From Trema orientale (lineage: Eukaryota; Streptophyta; Magnoliopsida; Rosales; Cannabaceae), in NCBI GenBank assembly GCA_002914845.1, contig JXTC01000273.1:157520-221519 (forward strand): a stretch of 64,000 nucleotides of DNA. Reading direction: 5' to 3'. The position numbers were made by a program, and so were the translations under genes. The notes below the pieces were generated by a model. That model was not told the origin of the DNA. It saw only the letters and a program-made list of their open reading frames with translations, and made no database searches. Positions 26,931 through 45,636 of the stretch are shown one piece after another; the first letter of the stretch is position 1; every line of letters starts with the position of its first letter.

Positions 26931-27291
26931 ACCACCATATTTTTGTATTCTTTTTGTTTTTCTGTGTAAAAGTGTTAGAAACCCATATTGAGACATAGAA
27001 AAGTTAGTTCGGCCCAAGCTTTATATGGGCCAGATTACGTTCTCTGTTTTGGGCCTTAATAGAGCCCAACAAGTTACTGTTCCCGAGCAACTCTTGGCAA
27101 CACTGGAAAGAGTCTTTGAGCTCCAACTTAGAAAAAGGTGTGCGTGTGGCAAAGTACAAAACAAACGCATTTTAAGGAAGGAATCGCGTCAGTGAGATCG
27201 CATTACGCATAGTTTTGCTTGTATAATAACTCCAGCACAGATTTTGTTGATTGAGCTAGAGAGAGAGAGAGAGAGTGAGAGAGCCATAGCC

Positions 27292-32095
<4,804 letters not shown>

Positions 32096-35000
32096 AAACC
32101 CAGATACTCGTTACCAGCAATTTGCAGTCCCAGAGAGAGAAGAAAAAAAAAAAAAAAAAAAAGATATGGGACCAAAACAAAGAAAGAACTGTAACTCTTT
32201 TTTTTTTTTTTCCAGTTCTTTTTGTCACCAATTTTTCTCTCCAAAGCAAACAATCTAGACACATTCTACAGCGAAATTCATACAAACCAATGTTCATCAA
32301 TTGTCAAGATTAGTAAGAAGAGTCATGTGTTGAATCATTGAAGAGAATTTTTCAACTGAAATATTCGGGGAAGTCATGAATTCCACGTCAGCAAATTGAA
32401 AAAAATAAAAAATAGAAAAAGATCATTAGTTTTAGTCGTTGTGTGAACATGACCTGCTAGATGTTATAGGATATCATATAGACAAAAAAATCCGTTGGGT
32501 CCTTTTAGCATATAGGACATGGGAGGCTACTTGGTCTTAAACTTTATGTTAGCTAACTACCTGAGATACGATAAATTTCTAGTTACATATTTATTACTAT
32601 TATTATTATTTTTCTCTTTCAAATCTATTATAGTTTTTGGTCAGACTCTGATCAACATCTTTGATTGATCGTCATTTCTTACCTTTGAAGAAAAAAATAT
32701 ATATATGCGCGTGCGTGATAGAAGTAAAAGTGTGTCTCATATCTTAGAAGGATAATGCTGGTATTTTAACTAATGTATCAAAATATTTATACCAATATAT
32801 GTGGTAAGTAATTTGTCATTATTTAATTGATGTATTGAAACTTACCACAAATGAATTTAATACATTAATCAATTGAATAATTATAATTTACTTACCAAAT
32901 ATATTAGTACTATTTGAGATATTTAATATTATTCATCTTTGAAACATAGTTACAGATATTAGTATTAAAAATTTAGTAAATTATTTGAGATACTTATTAT
33001 TATCCATCTTTGAAACTCAGTTGTGAGTTTGGTATTCTTTCGGTGTTAAGCACTACAACTGTGTCTTACTACGTTGCTTATTACTTTATGTATATCAATT
33101 CTTTGGACATCAATAGATGACGAGAGCTAGTTATGTTGGATAAGAAGGTCAGTTATGTTGTTGGGCTTTTACTTTATTTTATTTTATTTTGCAGAAAGGT
33201 CCTGTAGTTGGGCTTGAAATGGTCAATAATTGGAGGAAGAAAAGGGGAATAGGGGAGGCTTTTCTAGTTGACAATATAATATAATAAGTCACAACCCTGA
33301 CGTAATTCGAATTGCAACTACCGAATAAACAAGTGGACGTTAGTGCCAATAAAATTGTTCACCAATCTTTTTTAACGATCGAATTACCTAATGAGAAATT
33401 CTTTCAATTCAAAAATAGAGGCGACGACTACGCTAGCAAGACCCACTTTAATTTCTTTTGGCCTTTTCTATAACTTCCCTCAAACACTGTCAAAAAAGAA
33501 TTTAGGTAAGTATTATTATAAGCAATGAAATTAAAAATGCAATTGACTTTATGATTTGAGATCATTTAAAACTGAATATGGATGCTAGCGACGGTTGCTA
33601 GCAGCCTAGCATAGCGTCACTTTTATTTTTTGAAAAGAAGTTATTGTTGAATGTACTATGTAGAGCTATTTCTCTCTGTCTTTAAGAGGAGTTATTAATA
33701 TGAAAAAAAAAAAAAAAAATTGTAAAAAGACTCGATCTACGTTCTATAAGTTTGAAGTTGAAGGTGATCTTGGAGAAAGACTTCGTAATTTTTTTGGAAA
33801 ATTTAGTTAGTTAGACTTATAACCAAGTTTTTTTTTTTTTTAAATTCTAAAATTTTTAAAGTTCATTTTAAGGTTCAGTAGACCTCATTTTAATGAAATT
33901 TCAAATTTTAGAATGTCTTTGCTAAAAAATTTTCAAAAATTCTCAATTTTTTTTTTTTTTTTCACAAAGTGAAGATTTTGATGTTTTGGGTGAGTATAAA
34001 ACATTGTTTATAAGTTAAGTTTTTGAGATTTAGAACGTTTAATCGATCTGAACACTTTATTATCAATTTGAAGTTTCAAATTATGATTTTTCACCTTAAA
34101 GATGATATTTCGGCGAAATTTTTTTGTTGGACTCAAATAGACGATTGGAAATCTACTGGCCTCAACTGGACTTAGTTGAGCTTGATTAGAACTTTTGGAA
34201 ATTTTTATCCCCCATGTTAGCAGAAACGAACAAAGAAAAAGAAAAAGAAATTAAAACGAGTCTCTTTTTTAAATAGACTTAAGGAGGAGGCTATATAACT
34301 AAATGGCTTATATCTAATTTAAATAAATAAGTGTACAAAATTCTTCAATTCAGCTTATCACGGAGGGACAAAAAAATTTGCACAAAAATAAAGTTGACAT
34401 TGAATAATAAAAAAATTATATCTAGACTAAAATATAGCAAGACCATGTTTATACTAATCCTTTTATCTTTTAAGGCGGCCTAATATTTGAAAACAATGGT
34501 ATTGTATTGAAATATTATGCATAATACTAATAGAGATTTATCGGCATATACTTAGAGAAATTTAGGTGGATGATTTAAATTTAATTAAATAGATGTCTAT
34601 TTTTTAAATTTTATAGCTAAATGTCCAGGTATATATATTTTTACACTTAATAGATATGTTTATCTACCAATTTCAGTTATTATATTAAAATGTATTGGGT
34701 ATATAATTTTTTGTACTTGGTATATAAAATTTTACACTTGGTATATAAATATATATACCGAACATTTTAATATAACATTTGACAAATGGATATTTACTTA
34801 AATTGAGCTCAAAACTTGATCATATTTCTATAAGTCCCTATATTTCAATGAAAAAAACTACTTTCGAATAAAGTAATCTTCAATCATTAATATTATAATT
34901 AGGATTCACTTTTCTTAGTGTGAACACAAGAAGTAGTAACTATATAAAAATGGACAGAAACTTTTAACTATTTTAATACACACCATATGCCTCGAGGGTC

Positions 35001-37160
35001 AAATTCCTGACGTGGCTTACGCACGAGATAGAAATGCAAGTAATTATTTTATTGAATTTTATCTATTTTCCTTGTTTTTCTATTTGGAGGTTTAAACCCA
35101 ACTAAACAATATATATTCCATATGCACGAAAAGAATATATACCCTATTTAAAAACGGAAAAGAATATGTTATCATTCAACAATGGAGTATGTATCAGAAA
35201 GCAAAAAAAGGAAAATGTAAACGAATTATATCTTAATTTGTAAAAGATTTGAAAATTATTACTTAGAAAATGGATTTAATTTTTTTAGACAAGTAAAAGA
35301 TATGAAATTGTATTCGAAAACCTCATTAAAGGAACTAGTGATTTTAGGTATCCAGTTTTATTCACCAACTTGAAAATCATTTTTAGTATTAGGGGAAAGA
35401 AGAATAAACATAATGTTTCATTCTGACTTGTGAGTGAATAAAAAAAAGAAATTCAAGCCAAACCACTAATAGAATATTAATAATTGTATACATATATATA
35501 TGAGTCATGTTTCAATGGAGTTTTTTGTTTTTGCTGTATGGATGGGTACTTTGACTAAGTTAAAAATGACTTGAAATAGCAAGTCATTTTTATCTACAAT
35601 CATTCCTATTTCAATTTTTTAGAAAATCCTCTTTCTATTGGGTTAGGAATAAGATTTGGGAATGATTTTTTAAGAAAAATAATTTAGAATGGTTTTTTAA
35701 GAAATTTTTTAATCAAAATTATTATTATTTAATATTTTGATATATATGGTTATTTTTTTTGAAAGTGTTTTGATAATATTTTTTGAAATACACGGTTTAG
35801 TCTTTATTTTTTTTAGGAATATACACATTTTTATTTATTTTTATCTAATAAATAGTTAGTTAGTTATTTTTTTTGGGACCCAATATACGTTAATCATGAT
35901 AAAAAAAAACTCACGTTAATTGATTAAAAAAATTGAAAAATATGAAAAAAATAATATTTTAATCAATAATAATCAAATCATTAATCAAAAAATAGTTGAT
36001 TGTTTTATTAAAAAGTAATTTTTTATAAAACACGTAAAATAAAAGAAAAAAAAAAGAGAAAGAAGGTGAATGATGACTATTAACATATTTGATAGTTAAT
36101 AAAAAAATACAAAAATAATATTTTAATCAATAATTATCAAACATGGAATGAGAATAAAAATAAAAAAAATAATAGAAAGATGATTGAAAAAAAAAATGTC
36201 CAACTCATAGGTCATAGACAGGTTGCCAATATTTTTAATCATAAATAACTTTATATATATATTAATTATATTTTTTTTTATAAAATTATTAATATTATTG
36301 TAACATTAGGTTAAAATCTAATGGTCAAAATTAGAGTACTTATCCATGTAACAAAAACAAAAAACTCAATTGAAACGTCACCCATATATATATATATATC
36401 AAGATATCCTTGAATCAACACTAAAGAAAATATCCTCGAAACAAGAGTGATTTACTAATTCAATGTATTTTTTTAAAGAATTATTTTAAAGAATACAAAA
36501 CATTACTGTAGAAACAAAAAAGATAGTACAAATAATAGATATATATGATAAGATCCACTTTTTTTTTTTGGAAATAGATAAAATCCACTCTTTAACAAAA
36601 GCAAGCAATGTATAGATATCTAATGGTTCACAAACATTTTCACACCTATCAATATTATTTAATAAAAAATAACACGACAAATAGCTCTCTATTAGTGAAA
36701 TAAAAGATCATTACACAAAAGTCAAAGAAAAACTAACAAATATCCTAACATATCACAAAATATCATTACATCTAAGGCAAAAAAAGTAGCAGTAATAATA
36801 ATAATAATAATAATAAAGTAAATTAAATTAAAACAAATCTCTCTCATCCACTTTTTTCTCAAAGTAAAATTCCCTAAGAACGTGAACAATGCATTAATTT
36901 TCTATTCCAAAGCATGCAATTTGCCCCTTTTTATAAATATCTAGCACGCAATTCTTTCCCTTTTAATAATAATTTACTTGCGCATCTTTAGTTGATGATA
37001 ATCAAATTTTAAAATACCTAATTAACAAAAAAGGGCAGTAATCATGCAAGTGGGTCCCAAAAATGAGCTGTCACTATCTCATTGGGTGAGAGAACAAAAC
37101 CGTAGGGTTTAGCACCGCACAGTAGCGTAATCCTCCAAGTCCACACTTCAGACAAAAGCA
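32096..37160. other. Gene-poor intergenic region between UBA5 and EXO70
   Basis: UBA5's 3' UTR probably occupies the first few hundred bases and includes an A run at 32142-32162. The rest is AT-rich with no supported gene. A reverse-oriented member of the ataccaagtgtaaaa foldback family lies at 34555-34840. (TAA)n repeats occur near 36,795-36,815. Confidence 0.6.
34555..34840. repeat. Foldback family member, inverted relative to the copy at 1604
   Basis: Read in reverse it follows the element at 1604-1890 through most of its length: tagggacttatagaaatatg at the start, agtaaatatccatttgtcaa, taccaagtgtaaaatttta, gatgaccta-type ends. The two copies are clearly homologous and diverged. Confidence 0.6.
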
Positions 37161-37534
37161 CGATAAGAGTTGGCGCAAGTCTCTCCCTCATTTTCTTGTT
37201 TCAAAGAACCCAAAAACCCAAAAAAAAAAAAAAGAAAGAAAGAAAAGGGCAGAAAAAGAGAGGGTCTTTGCCGGCCGAAACGAACAGTCTCAAAATCCCA
37301 AAACCAAGTACAATTTCCCGATCAATCGTTTTTGAAATTTCCAATCTTTTTCTTTCTTTCTTTTCTTCTTTTGGAGCTAATCGTTTCCGGAAATGGTTTC
37401 TGATTCTTTTTCGTTTTCGAAGATTTGTAGTGTTTGAAAATCTTCTCAGCTTCCAAAACACGCCTTTTTCTTTCTTCCCTTTCTTGACGCAGAAACCCTA
37501 GGTGGTCTGGAAAGGGGAGGACGAGGAGAGAGAA

Positions 37535-39496
37535 ATGGCTACGACGACGACGAGTATTGGCGGCGGTGGCGCCGGCGCCGGTGAGGATCGAGTCTTGGCC
37601 ACCGCTCAGCAGATCGTGAAGAGGCTCAATCCGCCCAAGGAGGTGAGGGAAGACATGCTCTTGATCTTGTCTAGCTTCGATAATCGGCTTTCGAACATCA
37701 CCGATTTGATCAACGGCGAGGATGCGAGGACGGAGGATCGGTTCGAGGTCGCCGAGAAGGTGATTCTCCGGTGGGACTCGAATTCGGAAGCTTCGAGGCA
37801 CTCGATCCCGTGGGAGGATTCTCCGGACGAGGCCGCGGAGTACTTGACGGCCGTCGATGAGATTCTCAACCTCATGGACGGTCTTTCGATCCAGTCCGGC
37901 CACGAGTTCGTGGACCGGGCCGAGAACGCGATCCAGCTCGCGATGTCGAGGCTCGAGGATGAGTTCCGCCACATCCTGATTCGGAACACGGTCCCTCTCG
38001 ACGCTGAGCGGCTCTACGGCTCGATCCGTAGGGTTTCGTTGTCGTTTGCCTCGAACGACGGCGAAATCGATGATGAGTTCGAGAGTTTTGGCGAGGATGA
38101 CCGCGACGCCGCTGGGCGGTTCCATGAGAGAGGGGCGAGCTTGGGAGACGACTTGTGTGTCGATTTGATCCATCCTGATGCTGTCGTTGAGCTTAAGGAG
38201 ATTACTGATCGGATGGTTAGGTCTGGGTATGAGAAGGAGTGTGTTCAGGTCTATAGTAGCGTTCGCAGGGATGCCTTGGACGAGTGCCTTGTGATTCTTG
38301 GTGTTGAGAAGCTTAGTATTGAGGAGGTTCAGAAAATTGAGTGGAAGAGTTTGGATGAGAAGATGAAGAAGTGGATTCAAGCTGTGAAGATTGGTGTTAG
38401 AGTCCTCTTAACCGGGGAGAGGAGGCTCTGTGATCAGATTTTTAGTGGCGCTGAGGAGACTAAGGATATTTGTTTCAATGAAACTGCAAAAGGGTGTGTG
38501 ATGCAGTTGTTGAATTTCGGGGAGGCGGTCGCAATCGGGAAGAGGTCGCCGGAGAAGCTCTTTAGGATACTGGACATGTATGATGCTTTGGCTGATGTTT
38601 TGCCGGACTTGGAAGCTATGGTAACTGATGAGTTTGGAGTTGGTGAGGCCAGAGGAGTGTTGGCTGCGCTCGGTGATGCTGCGAGGGGGACGTTTTCGGA
38701 GTTTGAGAATGCTGTTCAGAGTGAGGCTTCTAGGAAACCCATGCTCAGCGGGGAGATTCACCCACTGGCTCGTTACGTGATGAACTATGTGAGGCTGCTT
38801 GTGGATTATAGTGAGACTCTGAACTCGCTTTTAGCGACTGGAGACGATGATGAGTTGAAGAGTGGTGATGGGGATAATGGGTTGGAGTTGGAAAACATGT
38901 CCCCAATAGCTCGTCGATTGTTGTTGTTGATAACCACTCTGGAGTCCAACCTCGATGAAAAGTCGAGGCTTTATGAGGATGGTGCCATGAGATACATATT
39001 TCTGATGAACAACATTCTTTACATAGTGCAGAAAGTAAAAGATTCTGAGCTGGGAAAGCTTTTGGGAGACCACTGGGTTCGGAAGCGACGTGGGCAGGTA
39101 CGTCAATATGCTACAAGTTATCTTAGAGCTTCTTGGAGCAAGACGTTGTCTTGTTTGAAAGACGAAGGAATTGGTGGGAGCTCAAATAATGCCTCTAAGG
39201 TCGCTTTGAAGGAAAGGTTTAAGAATTTCAATGCCTGCTTTGAAGATATTTATAGAATTCAGACAGCTTGGAAGGTTCCAGATGCTCAGCTTCGCGAAGA
39301 GCTTCGGATATCTATATCAGAGAAGGTAATTCCGGCTTACCGTTCCTTTATGGGGAGGTTCGGTAGTCAGCTGGAGGGTGGAAGGCATGCTGGGAAGTAC
39401 ATAAAGTATACGCCAGAGGATTTAGAGAACTATTTGTTGGATTTGTTTGAAGGAACACCTTGTGTTCTGCACCATCTGAGAAGAAAAAGTACATAG
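37535..39496 (+). CDS. EXO70: EXO70 family exocyst subunit, intronless
   Basis: EXO70 proteins are exocyst subunits that bring secretory vesicles to the plasma membrane through phosphoinositide binding. The CDS is one exon of 653 residues, a normal length for the family. ATG 37535 is preferred because the frame upstream lacks another ATG near it. The N-terminal coiled-coil region ([18 protein letters not shown]) is followed by an acidic linker and the EXO70 core from about residue 210 ([79 protein letters not shown]). It ends with the usual C-domain ([16 protein letters not shown], LFEG). From memory the N-terminus is most like the EXO70F1 subclade; a tree is needed. Plants have many single-exon EXO70 paralogues. 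GC content is high at the 5' end and falls towards the 3' end. Confidence 0.95.
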   Translation: MATTTTSIGGGGAGAGEDRVLATAQQIVKRLNPPKEVREDMLLILSSFDNRLSNITDLINGEDARTEDRFEVAEKVILRWDSNSEASRHSIPWEDSPDEAAEYLTAVDEILNLMDGLSIQSGHEFVDRAENAIQLAMSRLEDEFRHILIRNTVPLDAERLYGSIRRVSLSFASNDGEIDDEFESFGEDDRDAAGRFHERGASLGDDLCVDLIHPDAVVELKEITDRMVRSGYEKECVQVYSSVRRDALDECLVILGVEKLSIEEVQKIEWKSLDEKMKKWIQAVKIGVRVLLTGERRLCDQIFSGAEETKDICFNETAKGCVMQLLNFGEAVAIGKRSPEKLFRILDMYDALADVLPDLEAMVTDEFGVGEARGVLAALGDAARGTFSEFENAVQSEASRKPMLSGEIHPLARYVMNYVRLLVDYSETLNSLLATGDDDELKSGDGDNGLELENMSPIARRLLLLITTLESNLDEKSRLYEDGAMRYIFLMNNILYIVQKVKDSELGKLLGDHWVRKRRGQVRQYATSYLRASWSKTLSCLKDEGIGGSSNNASKVALKERFKNFNACFEDIYRIQTAWKVPDAQLREELRISISEKVIPAYRSFMGRFGSQLEGGRHAGKYIKYTPEDLENYLLDLFEGTPCVLHHLRRKST

Positions 39497-42332
39497 AATA
39501 CAGGGGATTATGTAACAGGTATGCCTCTTGCTTTTATCAAGGTTTAATGGTTACAGAAGAAACCCCATGTTGAATGTAGTTGATGATACGCTATTTATGT
39601 TGCTGGTCTTGATGTTTCTGAAACACAGGTTTTGTTAAAGTTATCCCCTTTCCCCTCTTTATATACTGTAATAATTTTTGTACATGTTTTATAGATTTCT
39701 AGTTTTTTTCCCATGTGTGCATTTTAATGATACATGTATTTTACTGACACGAATCGCCATCAACTCGGGAGTGATTCTGGGGTTGATCGGCCTCTGTATA
39801 TTATAATCTATCGGAGAACAACCAAAGTCATTACTTTGTATCTTGTGATATCCCAGGAAGATTCACAACCAACATATCGTTTGTTTTGTTTTGTTAAACC
39901 AATTATTTGTAATACGATCAAAATTGGATTTCACTAGAGCGGTATCTAATCCGATCTGTATGGAGAAAACTGTCTTGATCTAATAGTGAATAGCTTTTTA
40001 TGGAAGAAAAACTTTCAAGTGGATGGTCATGACATGGAACTGTGTTTTTCTTGTCCTCTTAAAACTGAGTTTGGACTGTTCCAAAAGGCATTTTACCTTA
40101 GTGAGTTATATTTTATTAGTTAGTATTTTTCCTATCAATCCAGCCTCAAGTGAATTGCCATTGAGACAGATAATAGTCTAGTTCCAAACGATGTTTTGAT
40201 TTGAGTTGAAGCAACTTATTACTGTTGCACTTCTATGCAAGTATTTTTCAAGGACAGATCAAATTGTCTAATGAGCCTTTGTTTTGTTGTAGTCTTTTTC
40301 AAGTTAAAAAGGGTTAAATGGGAGTTCATTGTTCTCATTGATCTATCTTAGTTTTCTGTTTTTTCATATATTCCCAATGTCTAGGTAAGTACTGCTTAGA
40401 AGATAAACAAAAAGATCTAGGAGTATTCTTTTGCTATTTGTTAAAAAGCAAAATCTTGTTTGCAAGTTGCCGAGTACAAGTACAAGAAAGCTCAACCAGC
40501 AAGTCACTTATTTGATTTGAAATCTACCAAACTATTACATAATTGTGATAATAATTACGAATTCCACGTGAATATGTCTATGGTTTAAGATGACTATGCT
40601 TTCTTTATGTAACATTGCTAGTACAATTCAGAGCCAAAAAACCTTTGCTAGTACCACTTTAGTTCCGTAGTCCTATCCAATTTGCTTTATGACTTATTTT
40701 CTTCCCCGTCTCTTTCCAAGTCGCCATCTCATAGAACGGTGCAAATCCCATTATTAGCAAGTCTGCCTACCTGTGAAAATGGCGACCATCTTCCCCATTT
40801 CTCAGTTCTCATAGTAACTTGTCATTCTCAAATCAACAAAACCAAACCCCAAAATTGATTCAGCTACATAACCCCACTTGGTTGATCCTAATACGACAAC
40901 AAAAGTGCTCATGTCTGGTGCTGAAACTGAAAACTCACAAGAATTATTTTAATGGGGGGATCCACCTGCCTCATATGATTTTAGATAGCTTATATGTGCC
41001 AATAATTCTGAAACTCGGAAAAAAATATTTTAATGCTAGTAACATGACGGATTTTACAGAATAAAGTCCCTTGAACAAACTCGATTGTACACAAGCGTTG
41101 CTGCTGGAATTTGACATTGCATCATTGTTGGTGCAAGGTTTGGTGGGCCGTCAGTGGTTTGTCTTCAATTAGGAACCATTATAGTTCTTGCCAAAATAAA
41201 ATTATGACCCATTTTGTAGCCTATGCAGTAGACCAACAGAGGTCCCCCTCCAGCTCTAAACATTCGGTTGGATTGGCAGGTAGTAAGTCGTTTTGGTGGT
41301 TAAAGCCAAGCAAATTGGTCATCCAAAGAGACGAGTTTGGGCTAGAAAATGAAAAAAAGGTTACTTGGCTAACTCAATAGATTATGTGGTTTACCTTTTA
41401 CTTGGCTAACTCACTAGATTATGTGGTTTATCTTTTAAGAATGTGCTGATCAACTTACGATGGGCCAATGGTGGTTAAGGTTATGCTAGAATGAAGACAT
41501 GAGTAACTAGAAACCGAAAATAGAGACTATGATAACTCCGCATCAGGTAAGTTAAAAGACAAAAGAGGGAGAGAATTTTCGGCCTTTTAAAAAGCCTAAA
41601 AACCCCATTAAAGAAACGAAGCAAAGAAAAATAAGAGGGAATTGTGGTCTCCCAAGTTCTACCATTGGATTTTATCCAACTGTCTGCCTGGTCCAGGACA
41701 ATTTCGAAAAGTTGGCTCCTTGTTTCGAAAGTTGTCACCGAAAGCTTCCAAAGATGATACTTCCAATATCCTAATGGAGATTTCCCATTTTCCAAAACAT
41801 ATGTAGATTCTTACATGGACAAAAAGAAATAGTATCTCCGTTGACAAAGTTTTGCCAAGTCACGCGGTCTTTAGATAGAACTACCGGTTGTGAGCAGCAG
41901 AAAAACAAACCCACCCATCAAAGAATCACAATGGTGGAAAGTTTCAGGACATGTAAGACAAATTACCAGTCACAGAGCGTTTGCTTTACTTGTTTTTCTG
42001 TTTATTATTTGTTTATTATTGCTCTCGTAATGAGAGATTATGGTTTAACCCATAACAGTACTTAGCACAAAGACAATTGGAAAAATGTTCCTTTTATTAC
42101 ATCGTTGTACAACAAGCTTTGGGATGGAGCTCAAGATACAGTAAAGCATACGAAAAAAAAAAAAAGACCCTTCAACATAGGAAGCTTAATTACAAGGGCC
42201 CTGCTATATTACAATGACCATATTCAAGCCATTTACACCCAACCAGAACAGGTCAAAAGCAAGGATCACTACCGTGAAAAAAAAAAAGGTTAATCATCAA
42301 AGAAATGATCAAAAACTTGTTCCTGATGCCTC
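39497..42332. other. Intergenic region between convergent EXO70 and SnRK1 gamma genes
   Basis: The two genes point towards each other, so both 3' UTRs fall here. I see no supported gene in the middle. A 37-bp tandem duplication containing ttacttggctaactca lies at 41361-41434. Short ORFs here show no family resemblance. Confidence 0.6.
41361..41434. repeat. Tandem duplication, 2 x 37 bp
   Basis: Two adjacent copies start ttacttggctaactcaatag and ttacttggctaactcactag. Both continue with attatgtggttta and differ at a few positions. Confidence 0.75.
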
Positions 42333-44965
42333 TTAAACCCTGCTGTTCTGTGGCAGTGGTAGAACACCATCGAAGAAATCACCAAAGTAGCCACGTGGTT
42401 CGTGAACTAGCCTTGAGATGATATCTCTGAGTGTAATTACTCCTCCTAAATTTCCATCATCATCCACAACGTAAACCCGATGAATCTTCTTGGAGTCCAG
42501 CAACAAAATCAGTTCTTTGATAGTCTGGTCTCTTTTGCATGTAACCATTTCGCTCAACACTAGTGAAGAAGCCTCTTTATGCTTCTCCACGTAGCTTCGA
42601 ACAGCTGTTAGGAAGTTCTTAGCTGTTATAGATCTGTTATTACACGCCAAACCAGTATCAATATGAGATGTAAGTAAAGAACCAAATAAAATTACCAAGG
42701 CTCATTGAGAAAGTGAGAAAACAGGATTCTCAGAGACAATATCACCACAAATGACAAATCCCTTTGTCGGCAAAAATGATCACAATTACACTCAAGGGCA
42801 ACATTTTTACATGTTGGAGAATTAAAATTTTCCTATTTTTGCAGTTCTAATTTAAAGTGCACTTGACTTTTAAAGAAGGAAGCTAACTCTGGGTCCTGCC
42901 AAGCTGCAAATGACTTGTTTAGGCATCAACAATGTATTAAGGTAAAAAAAAAGAAGGTTGAACTAGCCCATGTATTGATCAGATCTGTCTTCTTCTAAAG
43001 CTCCTTTGGAATATCAACAATTAGGTTCATTGTGAATTTCAATAGCTGCTCCTGAGTCACTAGATTAAAAAGAATGTAGTAACAAAACTGCATAATTCTA
43101 AAAACAAATTTCAACCACATACCGATAGTCATGGTAGATCTCTGGTGCTGTAAGCAAGAATTGGATATCTCTTAAGCTGATGTTACCTACTGCTTTGTTA
43201 CCACCATTTTCAATCACGGGTACTCCTCCGATTCTCTTCTTCCTCATCAGTTTAAATGCTTGTAACACGGGTTCATCCTCATAAACCTGAATGAGGCACC
43301 GTCAGCATTTAAAATTAAAATATATATATATATTGTGAAACCTTTAGTTTGATAGGAAAGAAAATTCAAACACCTTGATGATACGATTAGCATTCACCAT
43401 GGGGAGACCGACTTCAGAGAGTTTTTTGGTTCCCCAACTTTCAAACCAATGAAGGCCAGCACATTCTGCTAACATGTGAATCACAGCAGACTGCGTGATG
43501 ATGTTTTCAATTTTTCCCTCACCCAAATCAACTACCGGAATACTCTTCATCTTGTACTTCGAAAGCAGCAAAAGCATAGTCAAAAATGAGTTGGATGACT
43601 GCAAAGCAAGAAATGGCGCCCAACGGAATGATCCTGAGATGTCTCGAACCTGCATAATCAGAAGTTAACATGCATCATAAGAAAGTATAAAAAGCCAATC
43701 ATAACTGGAAATAGAGCAAAGTTTTCTATACTAATAAGGTGTTTGAAATATTACTGTTGTATTCTTATAAAATTCAGATGCAGTCAGATGCTCGAAAAAG
43801 TTTCCAGAGGTTGCTGCAGCTGAGTCAGGGCCTAAGATTCCCAGTTCAAACAAAGAAGTCACCCTATTAGCAGCCGCTGCAAGAGCAGTTCCACCATTTG
43901 GACTATGTGGACTCCTCGGAGATGGAGGTTCCGACTGAAAAAACAATAAGCGCCATTTTTCAGTTTCTAGGTGGGGGAATGCCAAGGACAGACTAGGCAA
44001 CAAGACAACTATGAACTATGCCTCATTATAAGGCAACTAATATGACTGCCATTTGAATCAAGAAATAAAGAACGCTAAAGCCATAAAACAACATATTTGA
44101 ACAACTCAAAAGTCATATATTTCAACAAGTAATGAGCAATATAGATTTCAACAATTCAAGAGTAGTATAAATTTTTAAAAACTTGGTTGGCTTTCTAACC
44201 TGTTGCAGAATCCAGACAGCAATTCCCGCGAACTCGACGATTCCAATATATCTGTCAATCCAACTAGCATCCTCAGGCGCATCAACATCCACCACAGGTG
44301 CACCAAGGATTTTGTGTTGGGACAAAATCTGAACAGCCTCCGCCAGGGTAGCATCTGATTTTATCTCTATTACTGAATACAACATCAATTCTTAGTATCA
44401 GACCCCCACCAAAAAAAAAAAAAAAAAAAGAAGCAAACATGCATAAAAGATAAACTTAAAATTGAGACCCCGTTAGAAATTCTTCAACTAAAAAACTGTT
44501 TTTAACCATAACCATATATGAATGAAACGAATTTAGAATCTATATTCCAAATTCAGTTTTTCCTTCTGTTTCACATTATCATTATTCATTTTTTTCTTCT
44601 TGTAGCGACATATCCATAAACAAAGGTCTATTAGAACACTGATCATCAATCAAAACCAGAACTTTTTTCATGCAACATAATCAAGAAAAAGAAACAAAAC
44701 CCAGATAGCATATATAATATAACATATGAAAACATGCATATATTGAGCCATATACATACATATATACATATATATATACACCTTGATCAGAAGGAGCTGG
44801 AGGAAAAGCTGATACAGGGATGCTCTCAAAACAAGCATTAAGCTTGTCAGTAGGACTGAGCTGTGGCTCCTGCGTGTCCCATAGATCCTCCACCTGCATA
44901 CCCAACTTCGCCTCTGGGCTCCTCGGACTCGGACTCTGTTCTCCCATCACCGCCGCCTCACCCAT
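42333..44965 (-). CDS. KING1: SnRK1 kinase regulatory subunit gamma, four CBS domains
   Basis: Gamma-type regulatory subunit of the SNF1-related kinase SnRK1, the plant energy sensor. Coding exons: 44965-44782, 44372-44200, 43934-43755, 43649-43374, 43286-43123, 42633-42333; 425 residues, close to Arabidopsis KING1 (At3g48530, about 424). N-terminus: SPEAKLGMQVEDLWD and QLSPTDKLNACFESIPVSAFP, a family hallmark. CBS1 spans about 62-119 (DRYIGIVEFAGIAVWIL), CBS2 about 180-250 (MKSIPVVDLGEGKIENIITQ), CBS3 about 272-330 (RIGGVPVIENGGNKAVGNISLRD) and CBS4 about 350-410 (KIHRVYVVDDDGNLGGVITLRD). A Ser-Pro-rich insert (SEPPSPRSPHSP) follows CBS1. There is no glycogen-binding domain, which separates it from the plant beta-gamma fusion subunit. 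No defects are seen. Confidence 0.95.
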
Positions 44966-45149
44966 CTTTCTCTCTCTTCTTTTTTCTATCTCTTCTCTGC
45001 GTTACAGTGTGAATCAGACAAAGATAGAATCCATAATACACTGACATATATAAAAAAGCGCAACTATATACACCAAGCTCCACGCTTCATATCGTGAACC
45101 AGCGATCGAAACCGTTGAATTGGCAATTCTTCTATAAATCATGGTCATG

Positions 45150-45410
45150 GGGACACGTGGCGGGTGTTAATGACGTTTATCCGGTCAACGCATGGAGTGT
45201 GACTGTTCCCTTATGCTTATCCAATTTGTCGTTTTATTATGATTGATATTATTGTTTTCGGAATTATCAGATTCAGAGCAGGTTCTCAAGCTTATCCGGA
45301 TTTTAATGTGAAGCCACAACGGTGGGCGAGACTAACGTGCGCCGGGCCGATAGTTGCGCACTAACGTGGAATACCGACGTGGCTTGTCCTTTTGACGCGT
45401 GGCGGCAGTT
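45150..45410 (-). promoter_or_regulatory. Upstream region of SnRK1 gamma gene with ACGT-core elements
   Basis: Within 450 bp upstream of the start codon there are acacgtggcg (G-box CACGTG at 45154-45159), acgtggc at 45377-45383 and acgcgtggcg near 45,395. ACGTGGC is the core of ABA-responsive elements bound by bZIP factors. TTGAC/GTCAA W-box cores also occur (ggtcaacg near 45,183 and 45,428). The region is distinctly more GC-rich than the DNA beyond it. Function is inferred from motifs only. Confidence 0.45.
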
Positions 45411-45636
45411 AAATTGGATTCCTGTGGTCAACGGTCACCGGTAATTGGGCGAGCGGAAAGCGGATTACCTAAAACTGTTGGCTGCTACTGCTTTTTGGAT
45501 CCAAATTAACTGACCCTTAAAAAAAAGTTATTGCACAAATGATATTTGAACTTTCTAATTTGTAGCAATTTCATCCTTAAAGTTCTAGTTGTTCTAATTA
45601 GAGGATAATTAAGCCATTGAATTTTCTTATTATAAG

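Larger units (their letters stand above)
18116..27291. other. Gene-poor intergenic region
   Basis: I see no supported gene in these 9 kb. The DNA is AT-rich with a (TTA)n microsatellite near 22,235-22,260. It contains a 92-bp period duplication near 19,475, a foldback candidate near 20,272, a foldback element near 24,671, two members of the dispersed ataccaagtgtaaaa family and a copy of another family near 26,690. The stretch from about 21,440 to 24,270 is less repeat-like, but I find no ORF, tRNA or recognisable miRNA in it. Confidence 0.6.

Noticed and set aside
37322..38380. A 352-codon open frame antisense to EXO70
   Set aside because: It is a shadow of a GC-rich coding region; it has no family resemblance and ends in low-complexity Lys-rich sequence.
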